Of a DNA stretch of 20,615 nt, positions 1 through 8,467 are shown piece by piece. A program made the position numbers and the translations under genes. Numbering within the stretch: position 1 is the stretch's first letter; each line of letters opens with the position of its first letter. The DNA comes from an uncultured Gammaproteobacteria bacterium (GTDB taxonomy: Bacteria > Pseudomonadota > Gammaproteobacteria > Pseudomonadales > Azotimanducaceae_A): positions 1 through 20,615 of the forward strand of contig CAJWGQ010000027.1 in NCBI GenBank assembly GCA_913041025.1. The letters run 5' to 3'. The notes under the pieces were generated by a model. It did no database searches, was not told the DNA's origin, and worked only from the letters and a program-made list of their open reading frames with translations.

Positions 1-566
1 ATAAGGTAAATGATCTGAGACTAGTTAATGGCCAAGGTTTAGATCCTGGTTCAATGTCTACAGCACAGGTATTCATTGCTAATACTAAACAACGTATTTT
101 TACTGAAGAATTCTTTAAACCTGACGCAAATGTTTCAGATCCTAGTTTCCAAACGCTAGAAAACCTATCACCGCCTTTTTGTGCGATCAATGTATTCCAT
201 GTCTTGGATATCATACCGACTGCCGTGTTCTGCCAACCCAATATCGGCACGGTAGGCTTGACTGAAATAGAGGCTCTAAAAGACCACGCCGGTGATCTTG
301 ATATTTACGAGTCTCAGTTCAAGCCGATGAAACACACCATTTCAGGTCGTGATGAGCGCACGCTGCTGAAAATGATCGTTTGTCGCAGCACAGATCGAGT
401 GCTGGGTATTCATATGGTTGGGCCAGATGCAGGCGAAATAGTGCAGGGCCTAGCCGTGGCTTTAGTCGCTGGCGCAACCAAGGCCCAGTTCGACGCGACG
501 GTGGGTATCCACCCAACGGCCGCGGAAGAGTTTGTGACGTTACGCAGTGTCAGTCGCCAAGCTTAA
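1..566 (+). CDS. gor: Glutathione reductase-type flavoprotein, C-terminal part (5' partial, possibly chimeric)
   Basis: The frame is open from the window edge to the TAA at 564-566, so the ATG at 54 need not be a start. From about base 211 the translation is a clear dimerisation domain of the pyridine nucleotide-disulfide oxidoreductase family, glutathione reductase branch: [18 protein letters not shown], then a [12 protein letters not shown] segment, [15 protein letters not shown], and [16 protein letters not shown], which carries the active-site His-Pro of the partner subunit. Known role: NADPH-dependent reduction of glutathione disulfide in the cytoplasm. Oddity: the ~70 residues before IPTAV do not resemble the NAD-binding/central region that should precede this domain, and I do not recognise them. 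An assembly join or a real recombination could explain this. The C-terminal identity is confident; trypanothione reductase-like or other close family members are the alternatives. The alkaline phosphatase gene starts 26 bases downstream. Confidence 0.75.
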   Translation, partial: KVNDLRLVNGQGLDPGSMSTAQVFIANTKQRIFTEEFFKPDANVSDPSFQTLENLSPPFCAINVFHVLDIIPTAVFCQPNIGTVGLTEIEALKDHAGDLDIYESQFKPMKHTISGRDERTLLKMIVCRSTDRVLGIHMVGPDAGEIVQGLAVALVAGATKAQFDATVGIHPTAAEEFVTLRSVSRQA

Positions 567-592
567 GGCGTGAACAACCGAGGAGTTATTCG

Positions 593-2002
593 ATGATTAA
601 GAGACGGTTAACCATGGAAAAAGGATTCACATGTGCATTGGTGCGGTTAGTCACGATCGCATCGTTGCTGCTTTTCAACAGCGCCGGTTACGCCAAAAAC
701 GTCATCTTTTTTCTGGGAGACGGCATGGGCATCAGTACCGTTACCGCCGCGCGTATTTTTGCCGGTCAAGCTGCTGGCGCTACAGGTGAGGAGTACGACC
801 TGGCCTTTGACCAATTTCCGCACCTAGCCCTGATCAAAACTTACAACACCGATGCTCAAGTCCCCGATAGTGCAGGCACTATCAGTGCAATATTAACTGG
901 GGAAAAAACGCGTGCTGGTGTCTCAGGAATTAAGTCATCAGTGGAACGCGGAAACTGTAAGGAAGCTCTGGAGAACCCATTGCCTACAATTTTAGAAGCT
1001 GCTGAAGCTGCAGGCTTTCTAACTGGCATCGTCTCAACCGCAAGAATCACTCATGCGACCCCTGCAGGAACCTATGCGCATTTTCCCGAAAGAAACTGGG
1101 AAAACAATAGCGAACTCTCTGAGCAAGCAGTAGAAGAAGGATGTAGAGATATTGCTCGACAACTCGTTGAGTTTGATTTTGGAGATGGAATCGAGGTTAT
1201 TCTAGGAGGAGGGCGTGCGCAGTTCTTACCCATCAATAGCGAGGACCCCGAATATCCCGAGAGAAACGGGACCAGAACGGATAATAGAAATTTAATCGAT
1301 GAATGGGTAGCTAAAAGTTCTGATCGGAAATACGTATGGAACCTCAAAGCTTTTTCTAACCTTAACCCAGAATCAAACAGCCAATTCCTAGGGCTATTTG
1401 AGCCATCGCATCTTAAATTCGAAGTGGATAGAGTGAAAGATTCGGCAGGCGAGCCCTCACTGGCAGAAATGACGGCGTTCGCAATAAAAAGACTCTCTTT
1501 CGATTCCAAGAAAGATTTTTTTCTTCTGGTTGAAGCGGGGCGCATAGATCATGGGCATCATGCCGGCAATGCTTACCGAGCCTTAACCGACACAGTAGCT
1601 TTTTCCGATGCTATAAAAGTTTCTCAATCTCTTGTTGATAAAAATAAAACTTTAATGATCGTTACCGCAGACCATAGTCATACGATGACTATTAGCGGTT
1701 ATCCTTCGAGAGGCAATCCTATATTGGGCCTCGTAGATACAATGAAGGATGCAACATCGAAACCTTATACGACTCTCAGTTATGCCAATGGGCCTGGATA
1801 CCAAAGATCGATACCCGATCTGTCAAAGATTGACGTCAAAGATATAAATTACAGACAGCTAGCTGGTGTGCCAATGTACGCAGAGACCCATGCAGGAGAG
1901 GACGTTGCGGCTTATGCCACAGGGCCCAACTCAAAAGATGTCAGAGGGACTATGGAACAAAATCAGCTCCATGGCGTGATGTACAAAACTCTCTTTAAAT
2001 AA
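593..2002 (+). CDS. Secreted alkaline phosphatase (PhoA family)
   Basis: A 469-residue phosphomonoesterase precursor. The ATG at 593 is chosen because GAGGAG (580-585) lies 7 bases upstream; ATG 614 is a second option. The N-terminus is a Sec signal peptide (basic MIKRR, hydrophobic core, likely cleavage after AGYA near residue 34), so it acts in the periplasm or outside. Metal and catalytic signatures are complete: GDGMG (Asp43), DSAGT with the nucleophile Ser93, [12 protein letters not shown], Arg167, [10 protein letters not shown] (Glu314, Asp319, His323), TADHSH (Asp360, His361) and ETHAGED (His433). Relative to the E. coli enzyme, the Asp153 and Lys328 positions appear to be His154 and His320, as in mammalian alkaline phosphatases. 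Only two cysteines (122 and 184) remain after signal removal, so one disulfide is likely. No Pho box is evident in the 26-base upstream gap. It is likely co-transcribed with the symporter that follows. Confidence 0.93.
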   Translation: MIKRRLTMEKGFTCALVRLVTIASLLLFNSAGYAKNVIFFLGDGMGISTVTAARIFAGQAAGATGEEYDLAFDQFPHLALIKTYNTDAQVPDSAGTISAILTGEKTRAGVSGIKSSVERGNCKEALENPLPTILEAAEAAGFLTGIVSTARITHATPAGTYAHFPERNWENNSELSEQAVEEGCRDIARQLVEFDFGDGIEVILGGGRAQFLPINSEDPEYPERNGTRTDNRNLIDEWVAKSSDRKYVWNLKAFSNLNPESNSQFLGLFEPSHLKFEVDRVKDSAGEPSLAEMTAFAIKRLSFDSKKDFFLLVEAGRIDHGHHAGNAYRALTDTVAFSDAIKVSQSLVDKNKTLMIVTADHSHTMTISGYPSRGNPILGLVDTMKDATSKPYTTLSYANGPGYQRSIPDLSKIDVKDINYRQLAGVPMYAETHAGEDVAAYATGPNSKDVRGTMEQNQLHGVMYKTLFK

Positions 2003-2019
2003 AAACAGGAGTCAGTCTT

Positions 2020-3687
2020 ATCGACACTTTTCAAAGCCTTATTTTGTTCCTCGATAGTTTTCTTGGAGGAGCTGTTTATTTCCCTTTTCTAATTCTAGGT
2101 GTCGGACTATTTTTTACTATCTATCTAGGTTTCCCTCAAATACGTTATTTTCGGCATGCTTGGTCGGTGCTGTGGGGGAAGCATAGCTCCGAAGATGACC
2201 CAGGAGACACCACCCATTTTCAAGCTTTAGCTACCGCGCTCTCAGGCACGGTCGGAACAGGCAATATTGGTGGAGTCGCATTTGCTATCTATTTAGGGGG
2301 GCCCGCTGCCTTATTTTGGATGTGGGCAACGGCTTTTTTTGGGATGACGACCAAGTTTGTTGAGGTGTCCGTTAGTCATAAGTATCGAAGGATTGATACA
2401 AACGGAGAAGTTGTTGGCGGCCCGATGAATTTTATGGAGGATGCTCTTAACCTAAAGTGGCTCGCTGTGATCTTTGCCGCTGCCACAGTTATCAGCTCAT
2501 TCGGGTCTGGAAACATGCCCCAGGCTAACAGCTTAGCAAGCGGTTTAGCGGCTTCTTTTGATTTGCCGACTTGGATCTCAGGGTTGGTGCTGGCTGTACT
2601 CCTGGGAGCAGTGATCGTTGGCGGTATTAAACGAATAGCAGTGGTTGCGGCCACTCTAGTTCCATTTATGGGCGTACTCTATGCCATCGCAGCGCTTTTA
2701 GTTGTAGGTAATAACATAGAAAATGTTATTCCTTCGTTCTTTTCGGTATTCGAGCAAGCCTTCACTGGCTCCGCTGCCGCAGGAGGATTTTTAGGCGCCA
2801 GTTTTGCGTATGCCTTTAACAGAGGCGTTAACCGGGGCTTGTTCTCAAATGAAGCTGGTCAGGGCTCCGCACCAATCGCACATGCATCTGCTAAAACGAA
2901 AGAGCCAGTGTCAGAGGGGATGGTCTCAATATTAGAACCTTTCATAGACACTCTGATTTTATGCACCCTGACGGGCATGGTTATCCTCTCCTCGGGCGTG
3001 TGGAATCAGAAGTTTGAGAACGAATTCTCTGATTTCAGCATCGAGTTTGTAGAAGGAACGTATCAAGAAAGCAACCCGGAACATGTTCGAGCATTGTCTC
3101 AGCACTTGGATTTGCTGCCGCCTGACGACGATTCTGTGGTTGCATTCACAGGTGTTCTTGAGATCGATAGAGGAAAGATTCGTTCTCCAGACGTGACATT
3201 ACTTCATAACCGATCAATTGCCGAAGACTTTCAAATAGCTAATGAAACTGGACCATACTCCGGAGACCTAGAGGTTGTAGAAGGTCGGCCGAATGCAGAA
3301 AATATTACAATTACAGGAAAATCTTTGATTCACACTGTGCCGCTTACAATTGAGGCATTCAGATCAAGTTTCCTAGGGGTAATAGGCGAATATACGGTGT
3401 CCATTGGGTTAGTGTTGTTTGCTTTTTCTACTGCTTTGGCATGGTCTTACTACGGCGATAGGGCGGTAACCTACCTTTTTGGTGTTCGCTGGCTATTACC
3501 TTACCGTTTGCTCTACGTACTAGCCTTTTTCTTAGCAACCATCTCAGACACCGAGTTTATTTGGGCTGTTGCTTATGTCACGGTGGCTTTGATGACTATC
3601 CCCAACCTAATCGCTATCACGCTGATGCGCAAAGAGGTTAAGGAGATCACACAGCAGTATTGGCAGAAAATCTCATCTAAGTCCTGA
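2020..3687 (+). CDS. Alanine/glycine:cation symporter (AGCS family)
   Basis: A sodium-coupled importer of alanine or glycine in the inner membrane. Multiple hydrophobic segments and strong family blocks are visible: [74 protein letters not shown] and [17 protein letters not shown]. About 110 hydrophilic residues (roughly 321-430, counted from TTG 2044) sit between two membrane regions, an insertion beyond the minimal AGCS core. The first conventional start is TTG 2044, but it lacks a ribosome site. AGGAG at 2007-2011 instead points to an in-frame ATC at 2020, 8 bases on, which adds IDTFQSLI, so I annotate from there. With TTG the protein is 547 residues, with ATC 555. Its 3' end overlaps the convergent sppA by 15 bases. 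The substrate is inferred from family only. Confidence 0.9.
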   Translation: MDTFQSLILFLDSFLGGAVYFPFLILGVGLFFTIYLGFPQIRYFRHAWSVLWGKHSSEDDPGDTTHFQALATALSGTVGTGNIGGVAFAIYLGGPAALFWMWATAFFGMTTKFVEVSVSHKYRRIDTNGEVVGGPMNFMEDALNLKWLAVIFAAATVISSFGSGNMPQANSLASGLAASFDLPTWISGLVLAVLLGAVIVGGIKRIAVVAATLVPFMGVLYAIAALLVVGNNIENVIPSFFSVFEQAFTGSAAAGGFLGASFAYAFNRGVNRGLFSNEAGQGSAPIAHASAKTKEPVSEGMVSILEPFIDTLILCTLTGMVILSSGVWNQKFENEFSDFSIEFVEGTYQESNPEHVRALSQHLDLLPPDDDSVVAFTGVLEIDRGKIRSPDVTLLHNRSIAEDFQIANETGPYSGDLEVVEGRPNAENITITGKSLIHTVPLTIEAFRSSFLGVIGEYTVSIGLVLFAFSTALAWSYYGDRAVTYLFGVRWLLPYRLLYVLAFFLATISDTEFIWAVAYVTVALMTIPNLIAITLMRKEVKEITQQYWQKISSKS

Positions 3688-5490
3688 CACACAAACGTCA
3701 CACAGAGCTTGTAATTTGGAGCTCTGTTTGACCTGGTATATCAACTCATCTATCTCAGAAAGACTGATAACATTTTTCACGGTTTCAGGCACGATTGAAC
3801 CAACATTAGCCGTCTTAAGCAGCTCCGCTAAAAAAGCGTCTCTCGGATCAACTGGCTTCTTCATAAATAACGGCGACCAGTCCTCGGATTGAGCAAGTTC
3901 GGCAGCTTTGTTCAAAGCTTCTGAAAGACTGCCTGAGCTATTTGCGAGTCCGTTTTCAACTGCTTCAGTTCCCAACCAAACCTTTCCTTGCGCTATTGGC
4001 TCCACCTGGTCTCGCTCAAGCCCTCTGCCTCTAGCAACCAGTTCGATGAATTGGTTATAACCATGCTCTACACTTAGCTGCAGCGCTTCACTCAATTGCG
4101 GGTTCGGTTTTGTGAAAGGATCAACTTGAGAAAAAGGGGTTGTAGCAACCCCATCGGTTTGAATTCCGATATTGCTAGCTGCTTTTTCAGCCGTGAACAG
4201 CACACTAAAAACCCCGATTGAACCTGTCACCGTATTAGGTTCAGTAAAAATATAGTCGGAGGTTGCTGATAGCCAGTAGCCCCCAGATGCAGCCACGCTA
4301 GCAAAAGAGGCTACCACCGGGATCCCATCGATTTGTGCGAGTTCCAATTCTAGTCGGATCATTTCAGACGCAAACGCGCTTCCTCCTGGAGAGTCAACTC
4401 GAACAACTATTGCAACCACCTCTTCAGAGCGTCTTGCCTCACGGATAAGTTGAATAGCCGTGTCCGCTGAAGTCGCCCCCATACCCTCACTGGATAGGAA
4501 AATCGGCCCTTGTATATTGATGACAGCGACTTTGTCAGTACTGAAGCTGATATCTGGGCCTTGGGATGAGAGATAACTTTGATAATCGATGCTGTTAATA
4601 CTTTCGTCTTCTTGAAAACCAACTCGATCTCCAAATCTTACTCGGGCTTGATCCCAAGTTAACAATTCATCCACAAGGTTATTTTCGATTGCCGCTCGAG
4701 CAAAATCGCCTTTTGTTTTCTTAAGTTCCTCTGCAAAACCGACCCCGTAGCGGTTAATAGAACCAGAATCGAGTTTCCTATGTATTTCAATTTTTTCTGA
4801 AAAACCAGCCCAAAGCTTCTCGAGCATCCGCATGTTGACCTCTTTTGATTCCTTCGACATGTCGTTGCGAATGAATGGCTCAACAGCTTCCTTATAATCT
4901 CCTACACGATAAACGTGTGCTTCAAATCCGTATCGATCGAGAAAATCCTTAAAATAAAGGTTGCTTCCCCCAAAACCATCAATCACTAGGCTACCCATTG
5001 GGTTCAAATAGAGCTCGTCGGCAACGCTCGATACGTAGTAATGACTCTGCAAGTAGCTATTCGCATACGAAACAATCTTTTTCTCCGAGTTCTTAAATTG
5101 TAGAAGAGCATCAACGATTCTATCGCCTTGGGCTAAGGAAATATTACCAAGACCTTCTAGATCAAGAATAATCATCTCGATTTGCGAATCATTCTCTGCT
5201 AATTCGATGGCTCGAGTAATCTCTCCAAGTTCGGCTTCGAGGATGTCATAATTTAAATTCCAGAGATTATCTAGGGGATTTGAGAAGGTGCGTTCTTCCA
5301 CTAGAATGCCTCTAGGGTCTATAACTAACGCGCCTTTCTCGGGTATTGGCGCAGAACCTGTAGAGGTAAAAAAACTTCCGATGATCGCTATTAAGATGAT
5401 CAAGAACAAGGTATTCAAGACAAAATTGCGAGTCTTGGTGATTACCGTTCCTATCCGAGAAAAAATACCTTCAGATTCAGCGCTGGCCAT
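3673..5490 (-). CDS. sppA: Signal peptide peptidase SppA, 67K type
   Basis: A membrane-bound serine/lysine protease that degrades signal peptides left in the inner membrane after secretion. The 605-residue length and the duplicated ClpP-like layout match the long enterobacterial form. An N-terminal anchor spans residues ~26-43. The catalytic lysine is Lys200 in [11 protein letters not shown], equivalent to E. coli Lys209, and the nucleophile is Ser402 in [10 protein letters not shown], equivalent to Ser409. [14 protein letters not shown] and TVTGSIGVF are further family blocks. The ATG at 5490 is supported by AAAGGA just upstream. The last residues contain a Cys-X-X-Cys pair (LCDVC), which I do not recall as a family feature. 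The gene is divergent from the Mur ligase (64-base gap) and convergent with the symporter, overlapping its end. Confidence 0.95.
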   Translation of the reverse strand: MASAESEGIFSRIGTVITKTRNFVLNTLFLIILIAIIGSFFTSTGSAPIPEKGALVIDPRGILVEERTFSNPLDNLWNLNYDILEAELGEITRAIELAENDSQIEMIILDLEGLGNISLAQGDRIVDALLQFKNSEKKIVSYANSYLQSHYYVSSVADELYLNPMGSLVIDGFGGSNLYFKDFLDRYGFEAHVYRVGDYKEAVEPFIRNDMSKESKEVNMRMLEKLWAGFSEKIEIHRKLDSGSINRYGVGFAEELKKTKGDFARAAIENNLVDELLTWDQARVRFGDRVGFQEDESINSIDYQSYLSSQGPDISFSTDKVAVINIQGPIFLSSEGMGATSADTAIQLIREARRSEEVVAIVVRVDSPGGSAFASEMIRLELELAQIDGIPVVASFASVAASGGYWLSATSDYIFTEPNTVTGSIGVFSVLFTAEKAASNIGIQTDGVATTPFSQVDPFTKPNPQLSEALQLSVEHGYNQFIELVARGRGLERDQVEPIAQGKVWLGTEAVENGLANSSGSLSEALNKAAELAQSEDWSPLFMKKPVDPRDAFLAELLKTANVGSIVPETVKNVISLSEIDELIYQVKQSSKLQALCDVCVSGLR

Positions 5491-5529
5491 GATTCATCCT
5501 TTGTTTGTAACGAGTTTATTCTCTGGGCC

Positions 5530-5559
5530 AGTATAGACGAGATTGTGAATTAGCGTGAA
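5530..5559 (-). promoter_or_regulatory. Candidate sigma70 promoter for sppA
   Basis: Read on the minus strand: TTCACG (5559-5554), an 18-base spacer, then TATACT (5535-5530). These match the consensus hexamers 4/6 and 5/6. Transcription would start about 30 bases before the sppA ATG. The -35 box overlaps the first codons of the Mur ligase, so the two divergent genes would share this region. Consensus match only; no further support. Confidence 0.35.
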
Positions 5560-6904
5560 TTCCATCAATGAAAGCAAGCAAGTCCTGTGGACTGGAGACG
5601 AAATTGCCCAGCTCTTGAAAACAAAATCATCGGGTTTAATCCAGAATATCTACCGGGTGATTATCGACAGCAGACAGGCCGAAGAGGGGGACCTTTTTGT
5701 GGCGCTAGCAGGAGACCCTGGTCCTCGATTTAATCCGAGCCGGATCAGCGATAGAAACGGACATGATTATGTCGAAGACGCTAAAAAAAGGGGTGCTTCA
5801 GCATGTGTTGTAGAACAGGACATCAAATCTGAACTGGCCACATACACAGTACCTGACACTTACGATGCGTTATGGGCTATCGCACGAAAGGCTCGAAGCA
5901 TAGTCTCTGGTCCTGTAACAGCCGTGACCGGTAGTAGTGGTAAGACCACATTCAAAAACTTCTTCGTGCAAGGAGTAGGGGGTTACGGATCACCAGCTAG
6001 CTTTAATAATCATATTGGCGTCCCTTTGTCTTTAGCAAATGCTCCTCATGATTCGAGAGGGCCGTTTATATTTGAGATAGGTACTAATCATGCAGGAGAA
6101 ATAGCCCCTCTTAGAGAACTCGTTAATCCGGATTTAGCTGTGCTACTTAACGTTCATCAAGCTCATATTGGCAATTTCGATTCACTAGAAAAATTACGAA
6201 ATGAAAAACTAAGCATCTCAAATCCGAACAAACCCACAGCCTTATTCGTTTGCGACGAGAACTTGAAAGCATATGCACCAAACGACTCCTATTTTTTTGG
6301 AGGATCTTCCGGAAGTCATTCGCGAATTCTTTCGGTGAGCGAAGGCACCATGCGGCTGGATCTCTTCGGGGAAAAGTTGACAGTAAAAATTCCTGGAGGA
6401 GGGCGGCATCGTGCTCTCACCATGAGCGCGGTCTTGTTGGCACAAAAGCTACTCGGTCTAGATATATCTAATTCTCTGGAACTCACAGAAGAGGCCATAC
6501 CCAAAGGAAGAGGCAACGAAACCAGGGTTTCAGGTGTAACGGTTGTCGATGACAGCTACAACGCGAACCCTCAAAGCATGCTGGCCGCTCTCACGTTCAT
6601 GGCTCAGGATGAGTCATCAGGTCGAAAAATTGCCGTATTAGGAGAGATGCTTGAGCTGGGGGACATTACAGCGAACGAGCATAAAAAGATGGGAAAAGTC
6701 TTCTCGGCTTTTGATAAAGTGTTTTTGGTGGGCGAGGGATTTAAAGAGACTGAAAGTTCTAGGTGGTTTCCAGAAGCAAACACTGATCTGATTGCAGAGC
6801 TCGGAGTCTATGCCAAAGCGGGCGACAAAATCATAGTAAAAGGCTCCAATAGAGTATTCTGGGCACGAAATTTCGTGGATAACCTAGTTGAATCCTTGAA
6901 ATAA
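5555..6904 (+). CDS. MurF-family Mur ligase (UDP-MurNAc-tripeptide:D-Ala-D-Ala ligase-like)
   Basis: A cytoplasmic ATP-dependent amide ligase of 449 residues, read from GTG 5555; the ribosome site is weak. Domain order is that of MurF: an N-terminal substrate domain (IDSRQAEEGDLFVAL), the ATP domain with P-loop TGSSGKTT (125-132), FNNHIGVPLSL, EIGTNHAGEI, a lysine at 218 (RNEKLS) aligning with the carbamylated Lys of Mur ligases, then the C-terminal domain with GRGNETR and DDSYNANPQSM. MurF adds D-Ala-D-Ala to the muramyl tripeptide. Differences from ordinary MurF: about a dozen extra residues (DPGPRFNPSRISDR) before NGHDY, HQAHIGNF in place of the usual AHLExFGS, and VKGSNRVFWARNF near the end. 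It is also not among dcw genes but sits 28 bases before a MoaA-like gene. It may be the cell's only MurF or a paralogue with another substrate; I cannot tell. Confidence 0.8.
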   Translation: MNSINESKQVLWTGDEIAQLLKTKSSGLIQNIYRVIIDSRQAEEGDLFVALAGDPGPRFNPSRISDRNGHDYVEDAKKRGASACVVEQDIKSELATYTVPDTYDALWAIARKARSIVSGPVTAVTGSSGKTTFKNFFVQGVGGYGSPASFNNHIGVPLSLANAPHDSRGPFIFEIGTNHAGEIAPLRELVNPDLAVLLNVHQAHIGNFDSLEKLRNEKLSISNPNKPTALFVCDENLKAYAPNDSYFFGGSSGSHSRILSVSEGTMRLDLFGEKLTVKIPGGGRHRALTMSAVLLAQKLLGLDISNSLELTEEAIPKGRGNETRVSGVTVVDDSYNANPQSMLAALTFMAQDESSGRKIAVLGEMLELGDITANEHKKMGKVFSAFDKVFLVGEGFKETESSRWFPEANTDLIAELGVYAKAGDKIIVKGSNRVFWARNFVDNLVESLK

Positions 6905-6932
6905 AGAAATCGATTCTCAAAGGAAGAAGGCA

Positions 6933-7898
6933 TTGATAAGCGATAGATTTGGACGAAATTTTCGTAATCTCAGAGTAAGCCTGACTGCTGCCTGCAACTA
7001 CGCTTGCACTTATTGCGTACCCAATGGGAAACGATTACTGGCAGCTGCCGATGAAATGAGTGGAGAAGAGACCATAACAGCGATTTCGCTTTTGATCGAA
7101 GCAGCCGGAATAAATAAAATCAGGTTGACTGGTGGGGAACCTTTATTGAGTCCGAAATTTGACCTAGTGACCAGGCAAATGCAGGAATTCGAGTTGGATG
7201 ACGTTTCTATAACTACCAATGGTCAGCTTTTGCCGCGCAAGATTGACGTCATATCGAGCAGTGGCTTAAAGCGAATTAACGTCAGCTTAGACACCTTAGA
7301 CGAAAGCTATTTTAGAAAAATATCAAGATCTGGTGATTTAAAAACTGTCTTGACAGGCATTTCAATGCTCCAAGAGAGAGGAATATCAGTCAAAGTAAAC
7401 ATGGTTCCGATGCGCGGACACAATGATGAGCAAATACTGCCAATGCTGGACTACTGCTTGAAGAACGATATAGAACTTCGATTTATCGAACTTATGAAGA
7501 TGGGGCATTTACAACATAGCCGAGAGTTTAATGCTCAGTTTTTCGGCCTTGCTGACATATTAAAGCTTATTGGAGATAAATACGATTTCGAACAACTAGA
7601 ATCACCGAAGGACTCTACAGCGATTAGGTATTGCGTAGAAGGTAGAGGTCGGTTTGGAATCATTGCTAATGAAAGCGAGCCTTTTTGTGGCGGTTGCAAT
7701 CGACTGAGGTTATCTGCAAATGCAAGAATTTATGGCTGTCTATCTAGTTCTAAATCTCACGATGTTAGGAAGTTATTGAGTCTTCCCAGAGAGTTGGCAT
7801 TAGAGAAAATGACCGAGATTTTGGGGTTTGCTATTGCCTCAAAACAGCAAACTAGTTTTCGTGGTGAAACAACTGTTATGAAGTTTATCGGCGGTTAA
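6933..7898 (+). CDS. MoaA-like radical SAM enzyme (GTP 3',8-cyclase family)
   Basis: A 321-residue radical SAM protein. The start is TTG 6933, with AGGAAGAAGG immediately upstream. The N-terminal cluster motif CNYACTYC (Cys21, 25, 28) binds the SAM-coordinating [4Fe-4S]; LTGGEPLL at 65-72 is the SAM-binding GGEP. The C-terminal motif CGGCNRLRL ... GCL (Cys252, 255, 269) has the Cx2Cx13C pattern of the second [4Fe-4S] cluster of MoaA, and the protein ends in Gly-Gly, as MoaA does. True MoaA makes 3',8-cyclo-GTP in the first step of molybdopterin synthesis. No other moa, moe or mob gene is in the window; its neighbours are a Mur ligase (28 bases upstream) and DUF1285 (33 bases downstream). It may be a dispersed moaA or a paralogue, but all the hallmark residues of an active enzyme are present. 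Confidence 0.85.
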   Translation: MISDRFGRNFRNLRVSLTAACNYACTYCVPNGKRLLAAADEMSGEETITAISLLIEAAGINKIRLTGGEPLLSPKFDLVTRQMQEFELDDVSITTNGQLLPRKIDVISSSGLKRINVSLDTLDESYFRKISRSGDLKTVLTGISMLQERGISVKVNMVPMRGHNDEQILPMLDYCLKNDIELRFIELMKMGHLQHSREFNAQFFGLADILKLIGDKYDFEQLESPKDSTAIRYCVEGRGRFGIIANESEPFCGGCNRLRLSANARIYGCLSSSKSHDVRKLLSLPRELALEKMTEILGFAIASKQQTSFRGETTVMKFIGG

Positions 7899-7931
7899 CG
7901 CCTCTCGAGCAATGAAATTGGTGGTCCTGTA

Positions 7932-8462
7932 TTGACTAAAATAGAGTCGCTGTTCGACGAACTACTCGAAAAGCAGCGCAATAAGAAACTGCCTCCTGTT
8001 GAAACATGGACTCCTAAGGACCTCGGTGTTATCGACATAACAATATCGAGAGATGGGACCTGGATTCATGAAGGTGGCGAGATAAAACGAAAAGAACTCG
8101 TACAGCTTTTTTCGACAATATTAGTGAGAGAAGAAAACAGCTACTTTCTGGTCACACCTGCTCAGAAACTGAGGATTGAAGTTGAAGACGCGCCCTTTGT
8201 GGCCATTAGCTTTGAGGTTCGGGGGGAGTCGCCAAAAACAGATTTCATCTTCGAAACTAACGTTGGTGACCTGGTAATTCTGGATAAAGAGCACGTTCTT
8301 TGGGTCACAGAGGGTAAACCTTACATCCACGTCCGCTCTGGGCTGAATGCCGTATTGACTAGAAATGTGTTCTATCAACTTATTGACTATGGGGTTGAAA
8401 GAAACAATCAACTCATGATTTATAGCTCAGACTCTTCTTTTTCCCTCGGCCCCACCCTATAA
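7932..8462 (+). CDS. DUF1285 family protein
   Basis: A 176-residue soluble protein without signal peptide or membrane segment. The start is TTG 7932, 33 bases after the MoaA-like gene. The pattern is that of DUF1285: a WTPKDLGVIDITISRDGTW block, KRKELVQLFSTIL, YFLVTPAQKLRIEVEDAPF, then a FETNVGDLVILD block, and YIHVRSGLNAVLTRNVFYQ near the end. The family has known structures but no settled biochemical function, and I do not assign one. Same-strand spacing suggests co-transcription with the Mur ligase and MoaA-like genes. It ends 5 bases from the convergent ETF-QO gene. No terminator-like hairpin is visible between the two ends. Confidence 0.85.
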   Translation: MTKIESLFDELLEKQRNKKLPPVETWTPKDLGVIDITISRDGTWIHEGGEIKRKELVQLFSTILVREENSYFLVTPAQKLRIEVEDAPFVAISFEVRGESPKTDFIFETNVGDLVILDKEHVLWVTEGKPYIHVRSGLNAVLTRNVFYQLIDYGVERNNQLMIYSSDSSFSLGPTL

Positions 8463-8467
8463 CTGGA

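Noticed and set aside
380..592. Upstream extension of the alkaline phosphatase frame into the glutathione reductase gene
   Set aside because: It overlaps a conserved coding region in another frame and would bury the signal peptide; GAGGAG at 580-585 fixes the start at 593.
1072..1545. 157-codon open frame on the minus strand inside the phosphatase gene
   Set aside because: Low-complexity serine-rich translation with no family resemblance, fully antisense to conserved catalytic blocks.
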